Source: Rhodoluna sp. (lineage in GTDB: Bacteria > Actinomycetota > Actinomycetes > Actinomycetales > Microbacteriaceae). Taken from it: 64,000 nt of DNA. Position 1 is the first letter of the stretch. The number at the start of each line of letters is the position of its first letter. A program made the position numbers and the translations under genes. The notes beneath the pieces were generated by a model. That model made no database searches. It was given only the letters and a program-made list of their open reading frames with translations, and was not told where the DNA came from. Location of the stretch: assembly GCA_030831605.1 (NCBI GenBank), contig JAURKU010000029.1, positions 1 to 64,000 of the forward strand, given 5' to 3'. This document shows, one piece after another, positions 41,212-52,912 of this stretch.

Positions 41212-43044
41212 TTAGATGGCGTTCGGGTCATCCATGCGAACCCGGAATAGTCTTTGCCCAGGAAGTCGATTCTTACTCTTACTTGAGATCCTGGAAACCA
41301 GTTCTCTGAACAGCGGAGTAATGTTTTCAGCCTCCGAGTAGTTAAAGCAGAAATGTATCGTCTTCGGCTCAGCGCTTGCGACAGGCGAAATAGATGGACC
41401 GAGTGCCTGGATAAGTTCAACCTTCAACAATTCAAGATCAGACGAACTGTTACTTGAAACAGAAGCTATACGCCTTGTCGGAGGGAGGCCCAATTCCTCT
41501 CTTTCTAGGAAGTCTTGCCTCATGGCCTCAAAGAATTGAAGATCCTTCATTGACTCGGCCAGTTGATCGGTCAACCCCGAAAAAATTACAACTCCAGTCT
41601 CGGATGCCTTTTCAATAGCATTTGCCCATAGCAAAAGGGATTTTTCAAGAGCGCGAAGCCGTGGTGCACCAACCATGCTGTATGCGTCGGCCAACACTAC
41701 ATAAGTGTAGCCACCGCTGACTTCTGGCTCAGAACCGGGTGTAGCTATGACCAGATTTGGGCCTGGTTCAATTCTCGTGATGCGCTCCTCGGCACTTGAG
41801 TGGATTACATTTGCCTCCGTAAAGGCCTTCTTAAGCCACTCAACCATTGCAGAAGATCCTGTCCGCAGTGTTCGAACTCGAGTTTCACCACATTGGCAAG
41901 GTGGAAGATCGCCTGTAGCCTTGCAACTTCGGCACCGAAACTTCTTTTTAGTATCAATCCAGATTCTTGCACCACACCCGCATTTTCTTAGATCTGAGCA
42001 TTTAACGCACGCCAAGGCGGTAGCAAATCCGAGGTTTGCGATCTGTATAAGTACGGAAGAGTTCTGCTTTAGAGATTTGGCTATGGCCGAATATGTTGCC
42101 TCATCCAATCGATTCAGCGATTCGGTTATCCTCACCGCTGGACGTTGACTTTGATCGCTTACGTGCTTTAGATAACCAATCTCGACAAGCCTTACTACCT
42201 CAGCGCTTGGACTAAGACTTGAGAACAACAGGTCGCAGTTTTCAAGCGATTGCCTAAGAAGAGCTACATCCCTGGTGTTCCAGTAGGGTGAGCTAGGTTC
42301 TATCTGCGATTCGTCGCCGTCATCCAGGACAAGTATTAGACCCAGATTCGGAGCTGGAAGAAATATCGAGGAACGCAGACCCACAAAGATGCCAGTTGAC
42401 TGCATTGCTTGCAAATAGTTTGCATAATTCTGGCTTGCGCTATTAGCCGATGAAAAGATGTGTATGTCCTCGACAAGTCCAAGCTTCGCAAAAGCAATCT
42501 TGAGGTTATCGATGTCTCGATAGTCCGGTAAAGAGACAATCACGCTCCTGTTATCGGTAATGTAGTCTCTTGCTTTTTCGGCAAAGATCTTTGACCAGTT
42601 AGGGTAACTCTGTTTTCGGGTTATTGATGGTTGAACATATTCTCGTTTTGGCTCGGGTTTACCCTTATGGCCCTCAGAAAATTCCGGGTCGTACAAGTGG
42701 GTCTTTTCTACTCTCACCATCCGCTTAGGTATAACTGCGCTGAGTAACTCGCCAATAGAGCCCATAAACCTTGAAGCCACCGCCTCAATGAGCGCAAATT
42801 GATTGAATGAAAGGAGTGGAAAGTGGCTATCAACGTCGATTATCTCTGCAAGCGATCCTTTGAAACTACTATGGTCAGAGGTTCCAACTACGACACCAAC
42901 CTTTTGTTTCTTATCTGGACCAAATGGAACTCTAACTAATTGGCCGAATCCGAGCTCAGCGATATTGTCCGGAACTAGGTAATCAAATTCCTTGTCTAAT
43001 GCCGGTAGCGGTGAAGCGATACGGACCTTTGCAATTAGTGTCAC
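41212..43044 (-). CDS. priA: Primosomal protein N' (PriA-like), helicase motifs degenerate
   Basis: PriA N-terminus (ASPLPALDKEFDYLVP), conserved Cys cluster (CVKC...CGCG...CRSC...CQCG); genomic position between metK and fmt. Confidence 0.88.
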   Translation of the reverse strand: MTLIAKVRIASPLPALDKEFDYLVPDNIAELGFGQLVRVPFGPDKKQKVGVVVGTSDHSSFKGSLAEIIDVDSHFPLLSFNQFALIEAVASRFMGSIGELLSAVIPKRMVRVEKTHLYDPEFSEGHKGKPEPKREYVQPSITRKQSYPNWSKIFAEKARDYITDNRSVIVSLPDYRDIDNLKIAFAKLGLVEDIHIFSSANSASQNYANYLQAMQSTGIFVGLRSSIFLPAPNLGLILVLDDGDESQIEPSSPYWNTRDVALLRQSLENCDLLFSSLSPSAEVVRLVEIGYLKHVSDQSQRPAVRITESLNRLDEATYSAIAKSLKQNSSVLIQIANLGFATALACVKCSDLRKCGCGARIWIDTKKKFRCRSCKATGDLPPCQCGETRVRTLRTGSSAMVEWLKKAFTEANVIHSSAEERITRIEPGPNLVIATPGSEPEVSGGYTYVVLADAYSMVGAPRLRALEKSLLLWANAIEKASETGVVIFSGLTDQLAESMKDLQFFEAMRQDFLEREELGLPPTRRIASVSSNSSSDLELLKVELIQALGPSISPVASAEPKTIHFCFNYSEAENITPLFRELVSRISSKSKNRLPGQRLFRVRMDDPNAI

Positions 43045-43045
43045 T

Positions 43046-44239
43046 TTAGTCGCCTGTTGCTCTGCGCAACTGCTCTACCCTGTTCGTTTGCTCCCAAGTA
43101 AAATTATCTAGTTCACGCCCGAAGTGTCCATAAGTTGCTGTCTGAGAATAGATTGGCCTCAATAGATCAAGACCTTCGATTATTCCCCTGGGGCTTAGAT
43201 CGAAAACTTCCTTGATTGCTTTCGTTATTTTCTCTGGCGCGACTTCGTGGGTGCCAAATGTTTCCACATACAGTCCAACCGGATGGGCCTTGCCAATGGC
43301 ATAAGCGACTTGAACCTCTACGCGTTCTGCAAGACCAGCTGCTACTACGTTCTTTGCCACCCATCGCATTGCGTAGGCGGCGGAACGGTCAACCTTTGAC
43401 GGATCCTTGCCACTGAAAGCTCCACCGCCATGGCGGCTATAGCCCCCGTATGTGTCTACAATGATTTTTCTTCCAGTAAGCCCTGCATCGGCTTGCGGTC
43501 CGCCAACGACGAAGTTACCGGAGGGGTTTATCAAAACCCTTGCCGTAGCGAAATCAAGCCCATATTCGTTTAAAACCGGATCGATAACTAATTCGCGCAT
43601 GGCCGCGGAGAGATATTGCTGACTTACGTAGGAATCGTGTTGCGTGCTCAAGACAACAGTTTGAACAGAAACTGGCTTTATTCCGTCGTAGGCAACTGTT
43701 ACCTGAGTCTTACCATCTGGTCTTAGAAAATCAGCTTTGTTTTGCTTTCTAACCTCCGCTAGGCGATTTGCTACGGCGTGCGCTAACTGGATAGGCATCG
43801 GCATGAGAGTTGGAGTTTCACGGCAGGCAAAACCGAACATTAGTCCTTGATCTCCAGCTCCCTGATCATCCAGTTCTGCTCTCGCCGTCCCTGCTCTGAC
43901 TTCCATAGATCTATTTACGGCAGCGGCAATGTCTGGAGACTGTCGGCCTAATGACACGGAGACCCCGCAGCTAGCCCCATCAAATCCCGATTCCGATGAG
44001 TCGTATCCAATTTCAAGAAGTTTCTTGCGAACGATTTCAGGTATCTCTGAGTACCCTTCAGTTGTCACCTCGCCTGCGATAACAACTAGTCCTGTGGTGA
44101 CTAGGGTTTCGATTGCAACTCTAGATGTCCGGTCCTGACTTAGTAGGTCGTCCAAAATAGCATCGCTTATCTGGTCGCAGACTTTGTCAGGATGCCCTTC
44201 GGTTACTGATTCGGATGTAAATAGTCTTAGTTCGCTCAT
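43046..44239 (-). CDS. metK: S-adenosylmethionine synthetase
   Basis: [51 protein letters not shown]. Confidence 0.98.
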   Translation of the reverse strand: MSELRLFTSESVTEGHPDKVCDQISDAILDDLLSQDRTSRVAIETLVTTGLVVIAGEVTTEGYSEIPEIVRKKLLEIGYDSSESGFDGASCGVSVSLGRQSPDIAAAVNRSMEVRAGTARAELDDQGAGDQGLMFGFACRETPTLMPMPIQLAHAVANRLAEVRKQNKADFLRPDGKTQVTVAYDGIKPVSVQTVVLSTQHDSYVSQQYLSAAMRELVIDPVLNEYGLDFATARVLINPSGNFVVGGPQADAGLTGRKIIVDTYGGYSRHGGGAFSGKDPSKVDRSAAYAMRWVAKNVVAAGLAERVEVQVAYAIGKAHPVGLYVETFGTHEVAPEKITKAIKEVFDLSPRGIIEGLDLLRPIYSQTATYGHFGRELDNFTWEQTNRVEQLRRATGD

Positions 44240-44248
44240 AGAGCCCTA

Positions 44249-44254
44249 AGTATA
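44249..44254 (-). promoter_or_regulatory. Putative -10 box (TATACT) upstream of metK, near-leaderless
   Basis: Minus strand TATACT-TAGGGCTCT-ATG. Confidence 0.45.
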
Positions 44255-44260
44255 TCGAAA

Positions 44261-45463
44261 CTAGCCGACATCTTTCGAACCCAGCAGAACTTCCACGGAA
44301 TCAAGGATCTTTGCCGAAACTTCACCCTTAGTCCCAATAACGTCTTGGAAACCATCGCGATTGATCAGAATAACTTCTGTGTCAGCTTGACCGAATGTTC
44401 TGCCATTTGACACATCGTTAGCGACAATCATGTCCACGTTTTTCCGGTTGAGTTTCTCTTTGCCTCGCTCCAATAGTTCTTGATGTGTGCTTACAACTTC
44501 CGCGGCAAAGCCGACTAGTATTGCGCCATTTCCTTGTCTTTTGTTAGTTGCTGCCAAGCCTGCCAAAATATCATTTGTCTGGGTAAGTTGGAGAGCGATG
44601 CTATCCGATTCAACCCTGCTTATTTTGCCCCCTGAACTGCTAGAAACAGTGAAATCGCTTACCGCAACTGGCATTATCAACACATCGGTTGATGGCAATA
44701 GGTTTTCAAGTAAACAAGCTAATTCTGACGATGTGCTAGCCAAAGAGATTTCCGCCTGAGTCGGTAGCGGCTCAGTGATGTTGCAAGATATAAAACTTAC
44801 CCTTGCGCCTCGAGATAATGCCTCTTCTGCGAGGGCGATGCCTTGTTTACCACTAGAGCGATTTCCAATAAATCTCACATCGTCAATCGGCTCTTGGGTC
44901 CCTCCAGCGGCAATAACGAAATGCTTCCCTGAAAGTGTCTGGGAATGTGTTTGAAAGAGCCTCTGAAAAATCTCTTCAGGTTCCATCATTCGCCCAACGC
45001 CACTGTCTTTTCCTGTAAGCCGGCCAATTCCAGGCTCTAGTATGTCGACGCCTCTAGCTCTCAAGGTCAATATGTTTTCCTGGGTAGCTGGGTGGAACCA
45101 CATCTCTGTATGCATTGCTGGTGCAACGACAACTCGAGCCTTGGTCGCGAGCAATACATTGAGAAGCAGATCATCAGCCAATCCATTTGCATATCTGGCC
45201 AAGAAAGATGCCGTCGCAGGCGCTATGACTATGAGATCAGATTCTTGCGCTACTTTGATGTGTTTAACCTGATCGATCTGAGTGTAGATATCCGGATCTA
45301 TAGCGCTGTGGGAAATAGCCTCTAGTGTTGCCGCACCAACGAAGCGAAGTGCATTTGGAGTTGGTAGAACTTGAACTTGATGCCCAGCTTCGGTAAGAAG
45401 TCGCAGCAGACTTACAGCCTTATAAGCTGCAATCCCGCCGGTAATACCAACCAGGACGCGCAC
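44261..45463 (-). CDS. coaBC: Bifunctional phosphopantothenoylcysteine decarboxylase/synthetase
   Basis: GITGGIAAYKAVSLLR, APAMHTEMW, AAGGTQEPIDDVRFIGNRSSGKQG; GTG start. Confidence 0.97.
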   Translation of the reverse strand: MRVLVGITGGIAAYKAVSLLRLLTEAGHQVQVLPTPNALRFVGAATLEAISHSAIDPDIYTQIDQVKHIKVAQESDLIVIAPATASFLARYANGLADDLLLNVLLATKARVVVAPAMHTEMWFHPATQENILTLRARGVDILEPGIGRLTGKDSGVGRMMEPEEIFQRLFQTHSQTLSGKHFVIAAGGTQEPIDDVRFIGNRSSGKQGIALAEEALSRGARVSFISCNITEPLPTQAEISLASTSSELACLLENLLPSTDVLIMPVAVSDFTVSSSSGGKISRVESDSIALQLTQTNDILAGLAATNKRQGNGAILVGFAAEVVSTHQELLERGKEKLNRKNVDMIVANDVSNGRTFGQADTEVILINRDGFQDVIGTKGEVSAKILDSVEVLLGSKDVG

Positions 45464-45477
45464 TGTGTTACCAGATG

Positions 45478-45732
45478 TTAGTCGTTGGATTTAACAACCA
45501 CTGCGCCAGCAACGATTTCGTGCATGGCGATAGAAAGTGGCTTGTCGTCGACGGCTGAATCCACAAGTGGTCCGACATTTGAGAATAAGGATCCCTCGTG
45601 CAGTGCTGAATAGTAGTCGTTGATTTGGCGTGCACGTTTGGCGGCAAAAATAACTAGGCCGTATTTGGATGGGTGCTTACCCATTAGTGAATCAATTGAC
45701 GGGGATACGATTCCCTCTAGTTTTTCAGACAT
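45478..45732 (-). CDS. rpoZ: RNA polymerase subunit omega
   Basis: 84 aa; [26 protein letters not shown]; between gmk and coaBC. Confidence 0.95.
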   Translation of the reverse strand: MSEKLEGIVSPSIDSLMGKHPSKYGLVIFAAKRARQINDYYSALHEGSLFSNVGPLVDSAVDDKPLSIAMHEIVAGAVVVKSND

Positions 45733-45762
45733 TGAAAACTTTCTATGAAGTAGATGAGGGCA

Positions 45763-46311
45763 CTAGGCCTGCATCAATTCTAAGACCTCTTGGGCTGCTT
45801 GCGCTACCTCAGTGTTTACCACGACGTGGTCAAACTCCCCAATCGCCGCCATCTCATCAAGTGCACTGTGCATCCTTATTGCCACCTGCTCCGGGTTTTC
45901 GGTGCCTCGTTCAGCTATTCTCCGCTCCAATTCCTCGATACTCGGCGGAGCCAGAAAGATGAGGTTAGCTGCCGGTAGAGATTGTTTTACCTGTCTAGCC
46001 CCCTGAACGTCTATTTCAAGAATTATCTGCTGATTATTAGCCAGAGCCGTCTCAACTGGACCACGTGGGGTACCGTACCGATAATTCTTATGAACCACGG
46101 CATGCTCTAATAATTCGTTGTTTTCAACCATTTCGTCGAAGGTTTGGTCGCTCACAAAGAAGTAGTGGATCCCATCCAATTCGCCAGGTCGCGGCGGTCG
46201 TGTTGTCACAGATACGGAAAGTATTATCTCTGGGTGATCCTTTAGTATCTCCCTGACCACAGTGCCCTTACCAACGGCGGTAGGACCAGCCAATACAGTG
46301 AGCCTTGTCAT
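45763..46311 (-). CDS. gmk: Guanylate kinase
   Basis: LAGPTAVGKGTVVREI, SVTTRPPRPGELDGIHYFFVS. Confidence 0.97.
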   Translation of the reverse strand: MTRLTVLAGPTAVGKGTVVREILKDHPEIILSVSVTTRPPRPGELDGIHYFFVSDQTFDEMVENNELLEHAVVHKNYRYGTPRGPVETALANNQQIILEIDVQGARQVKQSLPAANLIFLAPPSIEELERRIAERGTENPEQVAIRMHSALDEMAAIGEFDHVVVNTEVAQAAQEVLELMQA

Positions 46312-46317
46312 TTCTCT

Positions 46318-46323
46318 AGCCTA
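46318..46323 (-). promoter_or_regulatory. Putative -10 box (TAGGCT) of leaderless gmk promoter overlapping the pyrF stop codon
   Basis: Minus strand TAG|GCT-AGAGAA-ATG, where TAG is the pyrF stop. Confidence 0.5.
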
Positions 46324-47178
46324 TCCAGCAAGAGCTTCATTGATGCTTTCCTGAGCTGCACTGGCTCGTCGCTTAGCATTGTCTATTCCATCTGTGAGTA
46401 TGTCTCTAGAAACACTACAAATAACATCAGGTGTTAGCGAGCCAAAAATTCTGTGAATTTCACTAAGTTCTGCACCTTGAGCTCCAAACCCTGGCGCTAG
46501 TATCGGCGACCGGAGCTTTTCCTTTTGAACTTTGAGTGTTTGAAATAAGTGAGGATCATCAACCGTAGCTCCAACAACCAAGCCGACATTTCCAAAACGG
46601 GAACCGGAAGCAGCACTCACTTGGTTCAGTTCGATAACCTGTTTGGCAATCATCTCTGCCACGCTGCTGTCCCCTTTAGCCGCAGTTTGGATCTCTCTAC
46701 CCTCTGGGTTAGATGTTGCGCATAAAACAAAAACAGCTTTTCCACGTTCGGTTGCCGCGGCTATTGCTCCATGAAGCGATCCAATGCCGAGATACGGGCT
46801 CAAGGTAAGGCCGTCGCAGATAAACGGCGCGTTCTTTGAAAGCCATGCATCGGTGTAGGCCTGCATGGTTGATCCGATGTCACCGCGCTTGGCATCGGCA
46901 ATTACAAGAAGTCCCCTTTGGCTTGCCTCGCTAAGGAGCCTTTCAAGCACCGCGAAACCGACAGCGCCAAACCTTTCAAAGAATGAAACCTGAGGTTTAA
47001 CAATTGACACCACATCAGTTACCTCGTCCAATAGTTTCATTGAGAATCGCTCTAGGCCTTGGCTGTCAACCGTGAAACCCGATTCATCTATTAATGCTTC
47101 GTGCGGATCTATTCCAACACAAAGGTGACCCTTGCTACTAAAGGCGTTTTCTAGTTTTCTGGAAAAAGTATCAGGCAA
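46321..47178 (-). CDS. pyrF: Orotidine 5'-phosphate decarboxylase (actinobacterial type 2)
   Basis: [38 protein letters not shown] start chosen because GGAGG lies 7 nt upstream, 8-bp overlap with carB. Confidence 0.93.
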   Translation of the reverse strand: MPDTFSRKLENAFSSKGHLCVGIDPHEALIDESGFTVDSQGLERFSMKLLDEVTDVVSIVKPQVSFFERFGAVGFAVLERLLSEASQRGLLVIADAKRGDIGSTMQAYTDAWLSKNAPFICDGLTLSPYLGIGSLHGAIAAATERGKAVFVLCATSNPEGREIQTAAKGDSSVAEMIAKQVIELNQVSAASGSRFGNVGLVVGATVDDPHLFQTLKVQKEKLRSPILAPGFGAQGAELSEIHRIFGSLTPDVICSVSRDILTDGIDNAKRRASAAQESINEALAG

Positions 47179-50100
47179 GAAGGGCCCTCCGTTCACTGGC
47201 ATGTTCCTGGAGTGATTTGACATTGAATTTGCCAGCTTGAACAATTTCAAAGGAACCGATGGCCGCTGCTACTTGGGCTATCGTAGTGAAGATAGGTGCA
47301 TCGGCGGCAGTTGTAGCGGCTCTGATTTCATAACCATCTTTTCTTGCATCGGACCCACTTGGAGTATTCACTACAACATCTACTTTGCCTGCTGTGATAA
47401 GTTCAACAATGGTCGGGCCATCAGGCGCGTTATCGTCCGCTGAATGCTTTCTAACCACAGTTGTCTTGATTCCATGACGCTGCAAGATTGCTGCTGTACC
47501 AGAGGTAGCTAGAATTTCGAAACCTAGTTGCGCTAACCGCCTAACTGGAAGAACTACCTGGTGTTTATCTCGGTCTGCTACAGAGACAAATATCGATCCA
47601 GAAGTCGGTAGTGCTGATCCAGCGGCAGACTGACTCTTGGCAAATGCAGTTGGGAAATCAACATCTATACCCATTACTTCCCCAGTAGATCTCATCTCTG
47701 GACCTAGCAATGAGTCAACAAACCTTCCATCCTTTGTTGCGAAACGTTTGAACGGAAGTACTGCCTCTTTTACTGAAATCGCGCTACCTTGTGGGAGGTG
47801 CGTACCATCTTGCGCTGGAAGATGGCCATTTTTGACTAAATCTTCGATACTCATACCGACCATAACCAGTGAGGCCGCCTTTGCCAAGGTAATGCCGAGA
47901 GCCTTGGAAACAAACGGCACTGTTCGCGAAGCTCTCGGGTTTGCCTCGAGGACATAGAGCACATCATGGGCTAGAGCAAACTGAACATTTATAAGTCCCC
48001 GGACACCAATACCCTCTGCTATTTTTCTAGTTGCTTCCACAACTCGGTCGATTTGAGCTTCACTTAGCGTAATCGGTGGCAGTGTGCAGGATGAATCACC
48101 AGAGTGGATACCGGCTTCCTCGATGTGCTCCATGACACCACCAACATATAGTTGCTTTCCGTCGTAGAGCGCGTCGATGTCTATTTCGATGGCGTCGTCC
48201 AAAAATCTATCAACCAGTAACGGGTGGTCAGGGCCAACTATCGCCTGGTCCGCGATACGGTCAAAATAACCGCCTAAGGCTTCAGAATCGTAGACAATTT
48301 CCATGCCGCGGCCGCCGAGGACGAAGCTTGGCCGAACAAGTACTGGGAACCCAATTCTCTCTGCTACGTTCTTGGCCTCTTGAAGATTTGTTGCTGTCCC
48401 GTTTGCCGGAGAGATCAGCCCTGCTTTATCCAAGATCCGGCTGAACGCTCCACGTTCCTCCGCTAAGTCGATCGCATCTGGTGTGGTACCTAGAATAGTT
48501 ATTCCGGCGTCTGCAAGACCTCGGGCCAGACCAAGCGCCGTTTGGCCACCGAGCTGAACAACTGCACCGATTACCTCGCCGCTCTGGGCTTCTGCGTGAA
48601 CTACTTCCAAAACATCCTCTAATGTAAGGGGCTCAAAATAGAGTCGATCACTGGTGTCATAGTCAGTTGAAACCGTTTCGGGATTGCAATTGATCATGAT
48701 GGTTTCGTAACCGGCTTCACTCAACGCAAATGAAGCATGGACACAGGAATAATCAAATTCCACTCCCTGGCCAATGCGGTTCGGGCCTGAGCCGATAATT
48801 ATCACTTTCTTCTTCGTTGAGGCCCGCACTTCGCTTTGCTCTTCGTAGCTGCTGTAGTGATAAGGCGTTAGAGCTGGGAACTCCCCCGCGCAGGTGTCAA
48901 CTGTTTTGTAAACGGGCCTAATCCCAAGTTCGCGTCGTTTGCCTCGAACTGCCTCTTCACTAAGTCCACGAAGTTGCCCAATCTGACTATCACTAAACCC
49001 GTTTTCTTTGGCGAACCGAATGACATCCATGTCTAGGTGTTTAGCTGTTGCAATTTCCGTAGCCGCTTGATTCAGAAATTGTATTTGTTCAAGAAACCAT
49101 GGATCTATCTTTGTAGCATCGAAGGCCTCTTCGATTGTTGCGCCGGCCCGCATTGCCTGCTGCAGAGTGACGATACGGCCATCAGTTGGTGTTCTAGATA
49201 ATTCGAGTAGTTGCTCTTTGGTTTTCGATTGCTCATTCCAATGGAAGGATGAACCGCGTCGTTCCAAAGATCGTAAGGCCTTCTGGAGGGCCTGGCCGAA
49301 TGTCCTACCTATTGACATGGCCTCACCGACAGATTTCATTGTTGTAGTGAGAGTGCTATCGGCCGCCGGGAATTTTTCGAAGGCAAACCTTGGAACCTTT
49401 ACCACCACATAATCAAGTGTTGGCTCAAAAGATGCTGGGGTTACTTTAGTAATGTCGTTTGGTATTTCATCCAAGGTGTAACCGATTGCTAGTTTTGCTG
49501 CAATCTTGGCAATCGGGAAGCCCGTAGCCTTTGAGGCCAGCGCGGACGATCTACTCACTCTTGGATTCATCTCGATAACGATTACACGACCGGTATTTGG
49601 TTCAACTGCAAATTGGATGTTGCAGCCACCTGTGTCAACGCCGACAGCTCGAATTATGTCGATACCAATGTCCCTGAGTCGTTGATACTCGCGGTCGGTA
49701 AGCGTAAGAGCTGGCGCAACTGTGATTGAGTCGCCGGTGTGTACACCAACCGGATCAACGTTTTCAATCGAACATACGACAACTGTGTTATCGGCCTTAT
49801 CCCGCATCAACTCAAGTTCGTATTCCTTCCAACCAAGAATCGACTCCTCAAGTAATACCTCAGTGGTAGGGCTGGCTTGGAGGCCCGCTCCAGCAATTCT
49901 GATTAGGTCTTCTTCGTTGAAAGCAATACCAGAGCCTAGACCACCCATCGTGAATGAAGGTCTTACCACTACCGGGTAGCCGAGTGTATTTGCTCCATTT
50001 AGAACTTCTTCTAATGTATGAGCGATCAGCGACTTTGCGACATCAGCGCCGGACTTTATTACCAGTTCCTTGAAGGATTGGCGATCCTCTCCAGCCTTTA

Positions 50101-50467
50101 TCGCAGCTACCTTAGCGCCAATTAACTCGACGTTGTATTTCTCTAGAATTCCCAACTCGTGCAGACTTATAGCCGCATTAAGAGCAGTCTGGCCGCCAAG
50201 GGTAGGAAGAATCGCATCGGGCCTTTCTTTTGCAATGATCGACTCAATCACTTCGGGAGTAATCGGCTCGATGTAGGTAGCGTCGGAAAAATCAGGATCA
50301 GTCATGATTGTTGCTGGATTACTGTTTACAAGAATTACTCTGACGCCCTCGGCTCTAAGTACCCGGCAAGCTTGGGTTCCCGAGTAATCAAACTCGCAGG
50401 CTTGGCCGATGACAATTGGTCCTGATCCAATAACAAGTACTGATTTTATGTCTTCTCTTTTTGGCAT
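47171..50467 (-). CDS. carB: Carbamoyl-phosphate synthase large subunit
   Basis: [24 protein letters not shown], duplicated ATP-grasp halves, 1098 aa. Confidence 0.98.
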   Translation of the reverse strand: MPKREDIKSVLVIGSGPIVIGQACEFDYSGTQACRVLRAEGVRVILVNSNPATIMTDPDFSDATYIEPITPEVIESIIAKERPDAILPTLGGQTALNAAISLHELGILEKYNVELIGAKVAAIKAGEDRQSFKELVIKSGADVAKSLIAHTLEEVLNGANTLGYPVVVRPSFTMGGLGSGIAFNEEDLIRIAGAGLQASPTTEVLLEESILGWKEYELELMRDKADNTVVVCSIENVDPVGVHTGDSITVAPALTLTDREYQRLRDIGIDIIRAVGVDTGGCNIQFAVEPNTGRVIVIEMNPRVSRSSALASKATGFPIAKIAAKLAIGYTLDEIPNDITKVTPASFEPTLDYVVVKVPRFAFEKFPAADSTLTTTMKSVGEAMSIGRTFGQALQKALRSLERRGSSFHWNEQSKTKEQLLELSRTPTDGRIVTLQQAMRAGATIEEAFDATKIDPWFLEQIQFLNQAATEIATAKHLDMDVIRFAKENGFSDSQIGQLRGLSEEAVRGKRRELGIRPVYKTVDTCAGEFPALTPYHYSSYEEQSEVRASTKKKVIIIGSGPNRIGQGVEFDYSCVHASFALSEAGYETIMINCNPETVSTDYDTSDRLYFEPLTLEDVLEVVHAEAQSGEVIGAVVQLGGQTALGLARGLADAGITILGTTPDAIDLAEERGAFSRILDKAGLISPANGTATNLQEAKNVAERIGFPVLVRPSFVLGGRGMEIVYDSEALGGYFDRIADQAIVGPDHPLLVDRFLDDAIEIDIDALYDGKQLYVGGVMEHIEEAGIHSGDSSCTLPPITLSEAQIDRVVEATRKIAEGIGVRGLINVQFALAHDVLYVLEANPRASRTVPFVSKALGITLAKAASLVMVGMSIEDLVKNGHLPAQDGTHLPQGSAISVKEAVLPFKRFATKDGRFVDSLLGPEMRSTGEVMGIDVDFPTAFAKSQSAAGSALPTSGSIFVSVADRDKHQVVLPVRRLAQLGFEILATSGTAAILQRHGIKTTVVRKHSADDNAPDGPTIVELITAGKVDVVVNTPSGSDARKDGYEIRAATTAADAPIFTTIAQVAAAIGSFEIVQAGKFNVKSLQEHASERRALLA

Positions 50468-51612
50468 TAGGCCCTCAGTTCGTTCTTTGAGTTTTGGATT
50501 AGAGCTACCAAGCGGTCAAACAAATAATTTGCGTCGTGCGGGCCAGCAGCGGCTTCCGGGTGATACTGCACCGAGTAAGCAGGTAAATCTAAGCATTCGA
50601 TGCCTTCAACAACGTTGTCGTTTAGACAAACATGGCTCACTCTAACTTTTCCGAAACCGGCTGGGCTCTCGATCACACCATCGCTGTCCATCTTTACTGC
50701 GAAGCCGTGATTATGTGCGGTAACTTCCACCTTGCTTGTTTTCTTATCTAATACAGGTTGATTAATTCCGCGGTGTCCGAAGGCAAGTTTGTAGGTGTCG
50801 AAGCCTAGAGCTCGACCTAGAAGTTGATTACCAAAGCAAATACCGAAGAATGGAATTTTGCGCTTAAGGACTTCCCGAAGGAGATTCACCTGCTGTTCAG
50901 CAGTACTTGGATCTCCTGGTCCATTACTGAAAAATACCGCGTCTGGTTGATTAGCTAGCAGCGTATCAATGTCAGTTTTGGCTGGATAAACCGAAACCTC
51001 AAGACCGCGGGTTGCCATGTTCTCTATCGTTGAGCGCTTTATGCCAAGATCTACTATTGCCACACTGCCGACGGTGTGTCCATCAGCTTCGATTTTGTAA
51101 ACCTCTGGTGTTGACACAACATCGCTAAGTGATCTGCCAGCCATGGCCTCAGAGTTTCGCACTAATGCAACCAAAGTAGCAATAGGCTGCTTGGCTTGAT
51201 CGCCACTGAAGATACCGGCCCGCATGACCCCAATCTCTCTTAGATGAAGTGTTAGCGCTCTAGTATCGAGCCCAGAAATACCTACTACCCCATCTCGCAC
51301 TAAATCCTGCTCGAGTGTTCTTTCACTTCGGAAATTCGATGTAATCCTTGAATTTTCTTTTACAACGTAACCTGAAACCCAAATCTGATCAGATTCTTCG
51401 TCGCGATCATTCATACCCGTGTTTCCTATGTGTGGGGCTGTTTGAACGACGATTTGGCCAGCATAGGAAGGGTCAGTCAATGTTTCTTGATACCCAGACA
51501 TACCAGTGGCGAATACTATTTCCCCAAGAGTCGAACCAACTTTACCGAAGGAATACCCGGAGAAGGTGACCCCATCTTCTAAGACTAGAAGCGCATCTTT
51601 AGATCTAATCAT
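50467..51612 (-). CDS. carA: Carbamoyl-phosphate synthase small subunit
   Basis: [48 protein letters not shown]; internal start MIRSKDALL preferred over listed start. Confidence 0.96.
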   Translation of the reverse strand: MIRSKDALLVLEDGVTFSGYSFGKVGSTLGEIVFATGMSGYQETLTDPSYAGQIVVQTAPHIGNTGMNDRDEESDQIWVSGYVVKENSRITSNFRSERTLEQDLVRDGVVGISGLDTRALTLHLREIGVMRAGIFSGDQAKQPIATLVALVRNSEAMAGRSLSDVVSTPEVYKIEADGHTVGSVAIVDLGIKRSTIENMATRGLEVSVYPAKTDIDTLLANQPDAVFFSNGPGDPSTAEQQVNLLREVLKRKIPFFGICFGNQLLGRALGFDTYKLAFGHRGINQPVLDKKTSKVEVTAHNHGFAVKMDSDGVIESPAGFGKVRVSHVCLNDNVVEGIECLDLPAYSVQYHPEAAAGPHDANYLFDRLVALIQNSKNELRA

Positions 51613-52906
51613 TGTCCCTATCAATCTCTAGTACTTTGCCTGATGAAACCGTTTGCCGTCCCTTGAAAAAAACATGCTGTATCTTGCCAGTAAGTGACAT
51701 GCCCAGGTATGGGTTATTCCTGCTTCGGCTTTCGCTTTCGTCAATAACCTCGTAACTGATGGAAGGGTCGAGCAACACAATGTTTGCTGGTGACCCAATA
51801 GCTATCCCCTTACCCTGACCTGCCATACCGGCAATCAAGGCTGGTTTAGAAGACATCACCTCTTCAAATCTGGCCCAGTCCATCATTTTTGTATCAATCA
51901 TTGCTGTGATAACAACACTGGCGGCATTTTCTAAACCAATCATTCCGTTGGCCGCCGCGGCCCACTCGCAATCTTTACTCTCTTCAGGATGCGGCGCATG
52001 ATCGGTTGCGACGATGTCAATTGTTCCGTCAGCTAGAGCTTCTCTAACGGCCATTACATCAGTCTTGGTTCGAAGTGGAGGGTTAACTTTGAACACGGTG
52101 TTGTACTCCTTGACTAAGTCTTCAGTAAGGATCAGGTGATGCGGTGTGACTTCCGCCGTCACCGAAATACCGCGTTGTTTAGCCCAGCGGATCACATCTA
52201 CTGTTTCTTTGGTGGAAACATGGCAGACATGCAGTTTCGACCCAGTTTGCTCGGTGAGTAGCACATCTCTAGCAACGATGCTAGCTTCTGCTGAGGCTGG
52301 CCAGCCAGCAAGACCCAACTTGAAGGAAAGTTCACCCTCATTCATTTGCGCGTCCTTAGTTAAACTCGGGTCCTGCGCGTGTTGGGCTATTGTTCCACCA
52401 AAGGCCTTTACGTACTCAAGTGCACGGCGCATCAAAAGCGAATCGCTCACACACTTTCCATCGTCGCTAAAAACTCTGACGTTTGCTTTTGAGGAATTCA
52501 TCAACCCAAGATCGGCAAGCTTTTCTCCAGCAAGGTCCAAAGTGACCGCGCCTATTGGTTGCACCTCAACGTATCCTGCCTGAATACCTAAATTGAATAC
52601 CATCTCTACGACCGCAGCATTATCGGCAACCGGAGAGGTATTAGCCATGGCATTTACTGCAGTGAAGCCGCCCTTTGCGGCTGCTTTTGAGCCGGAAAGA
52701 ATCGTTTCACTCGCTTCTGAGCCTGGTTGGCGAAGATGTGTGTGTAGATCGACGAATCCACCAAGTGCCATTAGTCCATTAGCGTCTATTACTTCAGCAT
52801 CTAGCTTGGCACCGGCTTCTAGCGCGGTAATGACTCCGTCTTCGATAACAATGTCAGTCTCTGTTCCGTCGGCCAGCTGCGCGGATTTGAGTATGTAACT
52901 TTTCAT
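51605..52906 (-). CDS. pyrC: Dihydroorotase
   Basis: [35 protein letters not shown]. Confidence 0.97.
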   Translation of the reverse strand: MKSYILKSAQLADGTETDIVIEDGVITALEAGAKLDAEVIDANGLMALGGFVDLHTHLRQPGSEASETILSGSKAAAKGGFTAVNAMANTSPVADNAAVVEMVFNLGIQAGYVEVQPIGAVTLDLAGEKLADLGLMNSSKANVRVFSDDGKCVSDSLLMRRALEYVKAFGGTIAQHAQDPSLTKDAQMNEGELSFKLGLAGWPASAEASIVARDVLLTEQTGSKLHVCHVSTKETVDVIRWAKQRGISVTAEVTPHHLILTEDLVKEYNTVFKVNPPLRTKTDVMAVREALADGTIDIVATDHAPHPEESKDCEWAAAANGMIGLENAASVVITAMIDTKMMDWARFEEVMSSKPALIAGMAGQGKGIAIGSPANIVLLDPSISYEVIDESESRSRNNPYLGMSLTGKIQHVFFKGRQTVSSGKVLEIDRDND

Positions 52907-52912
52907 TTGTTT

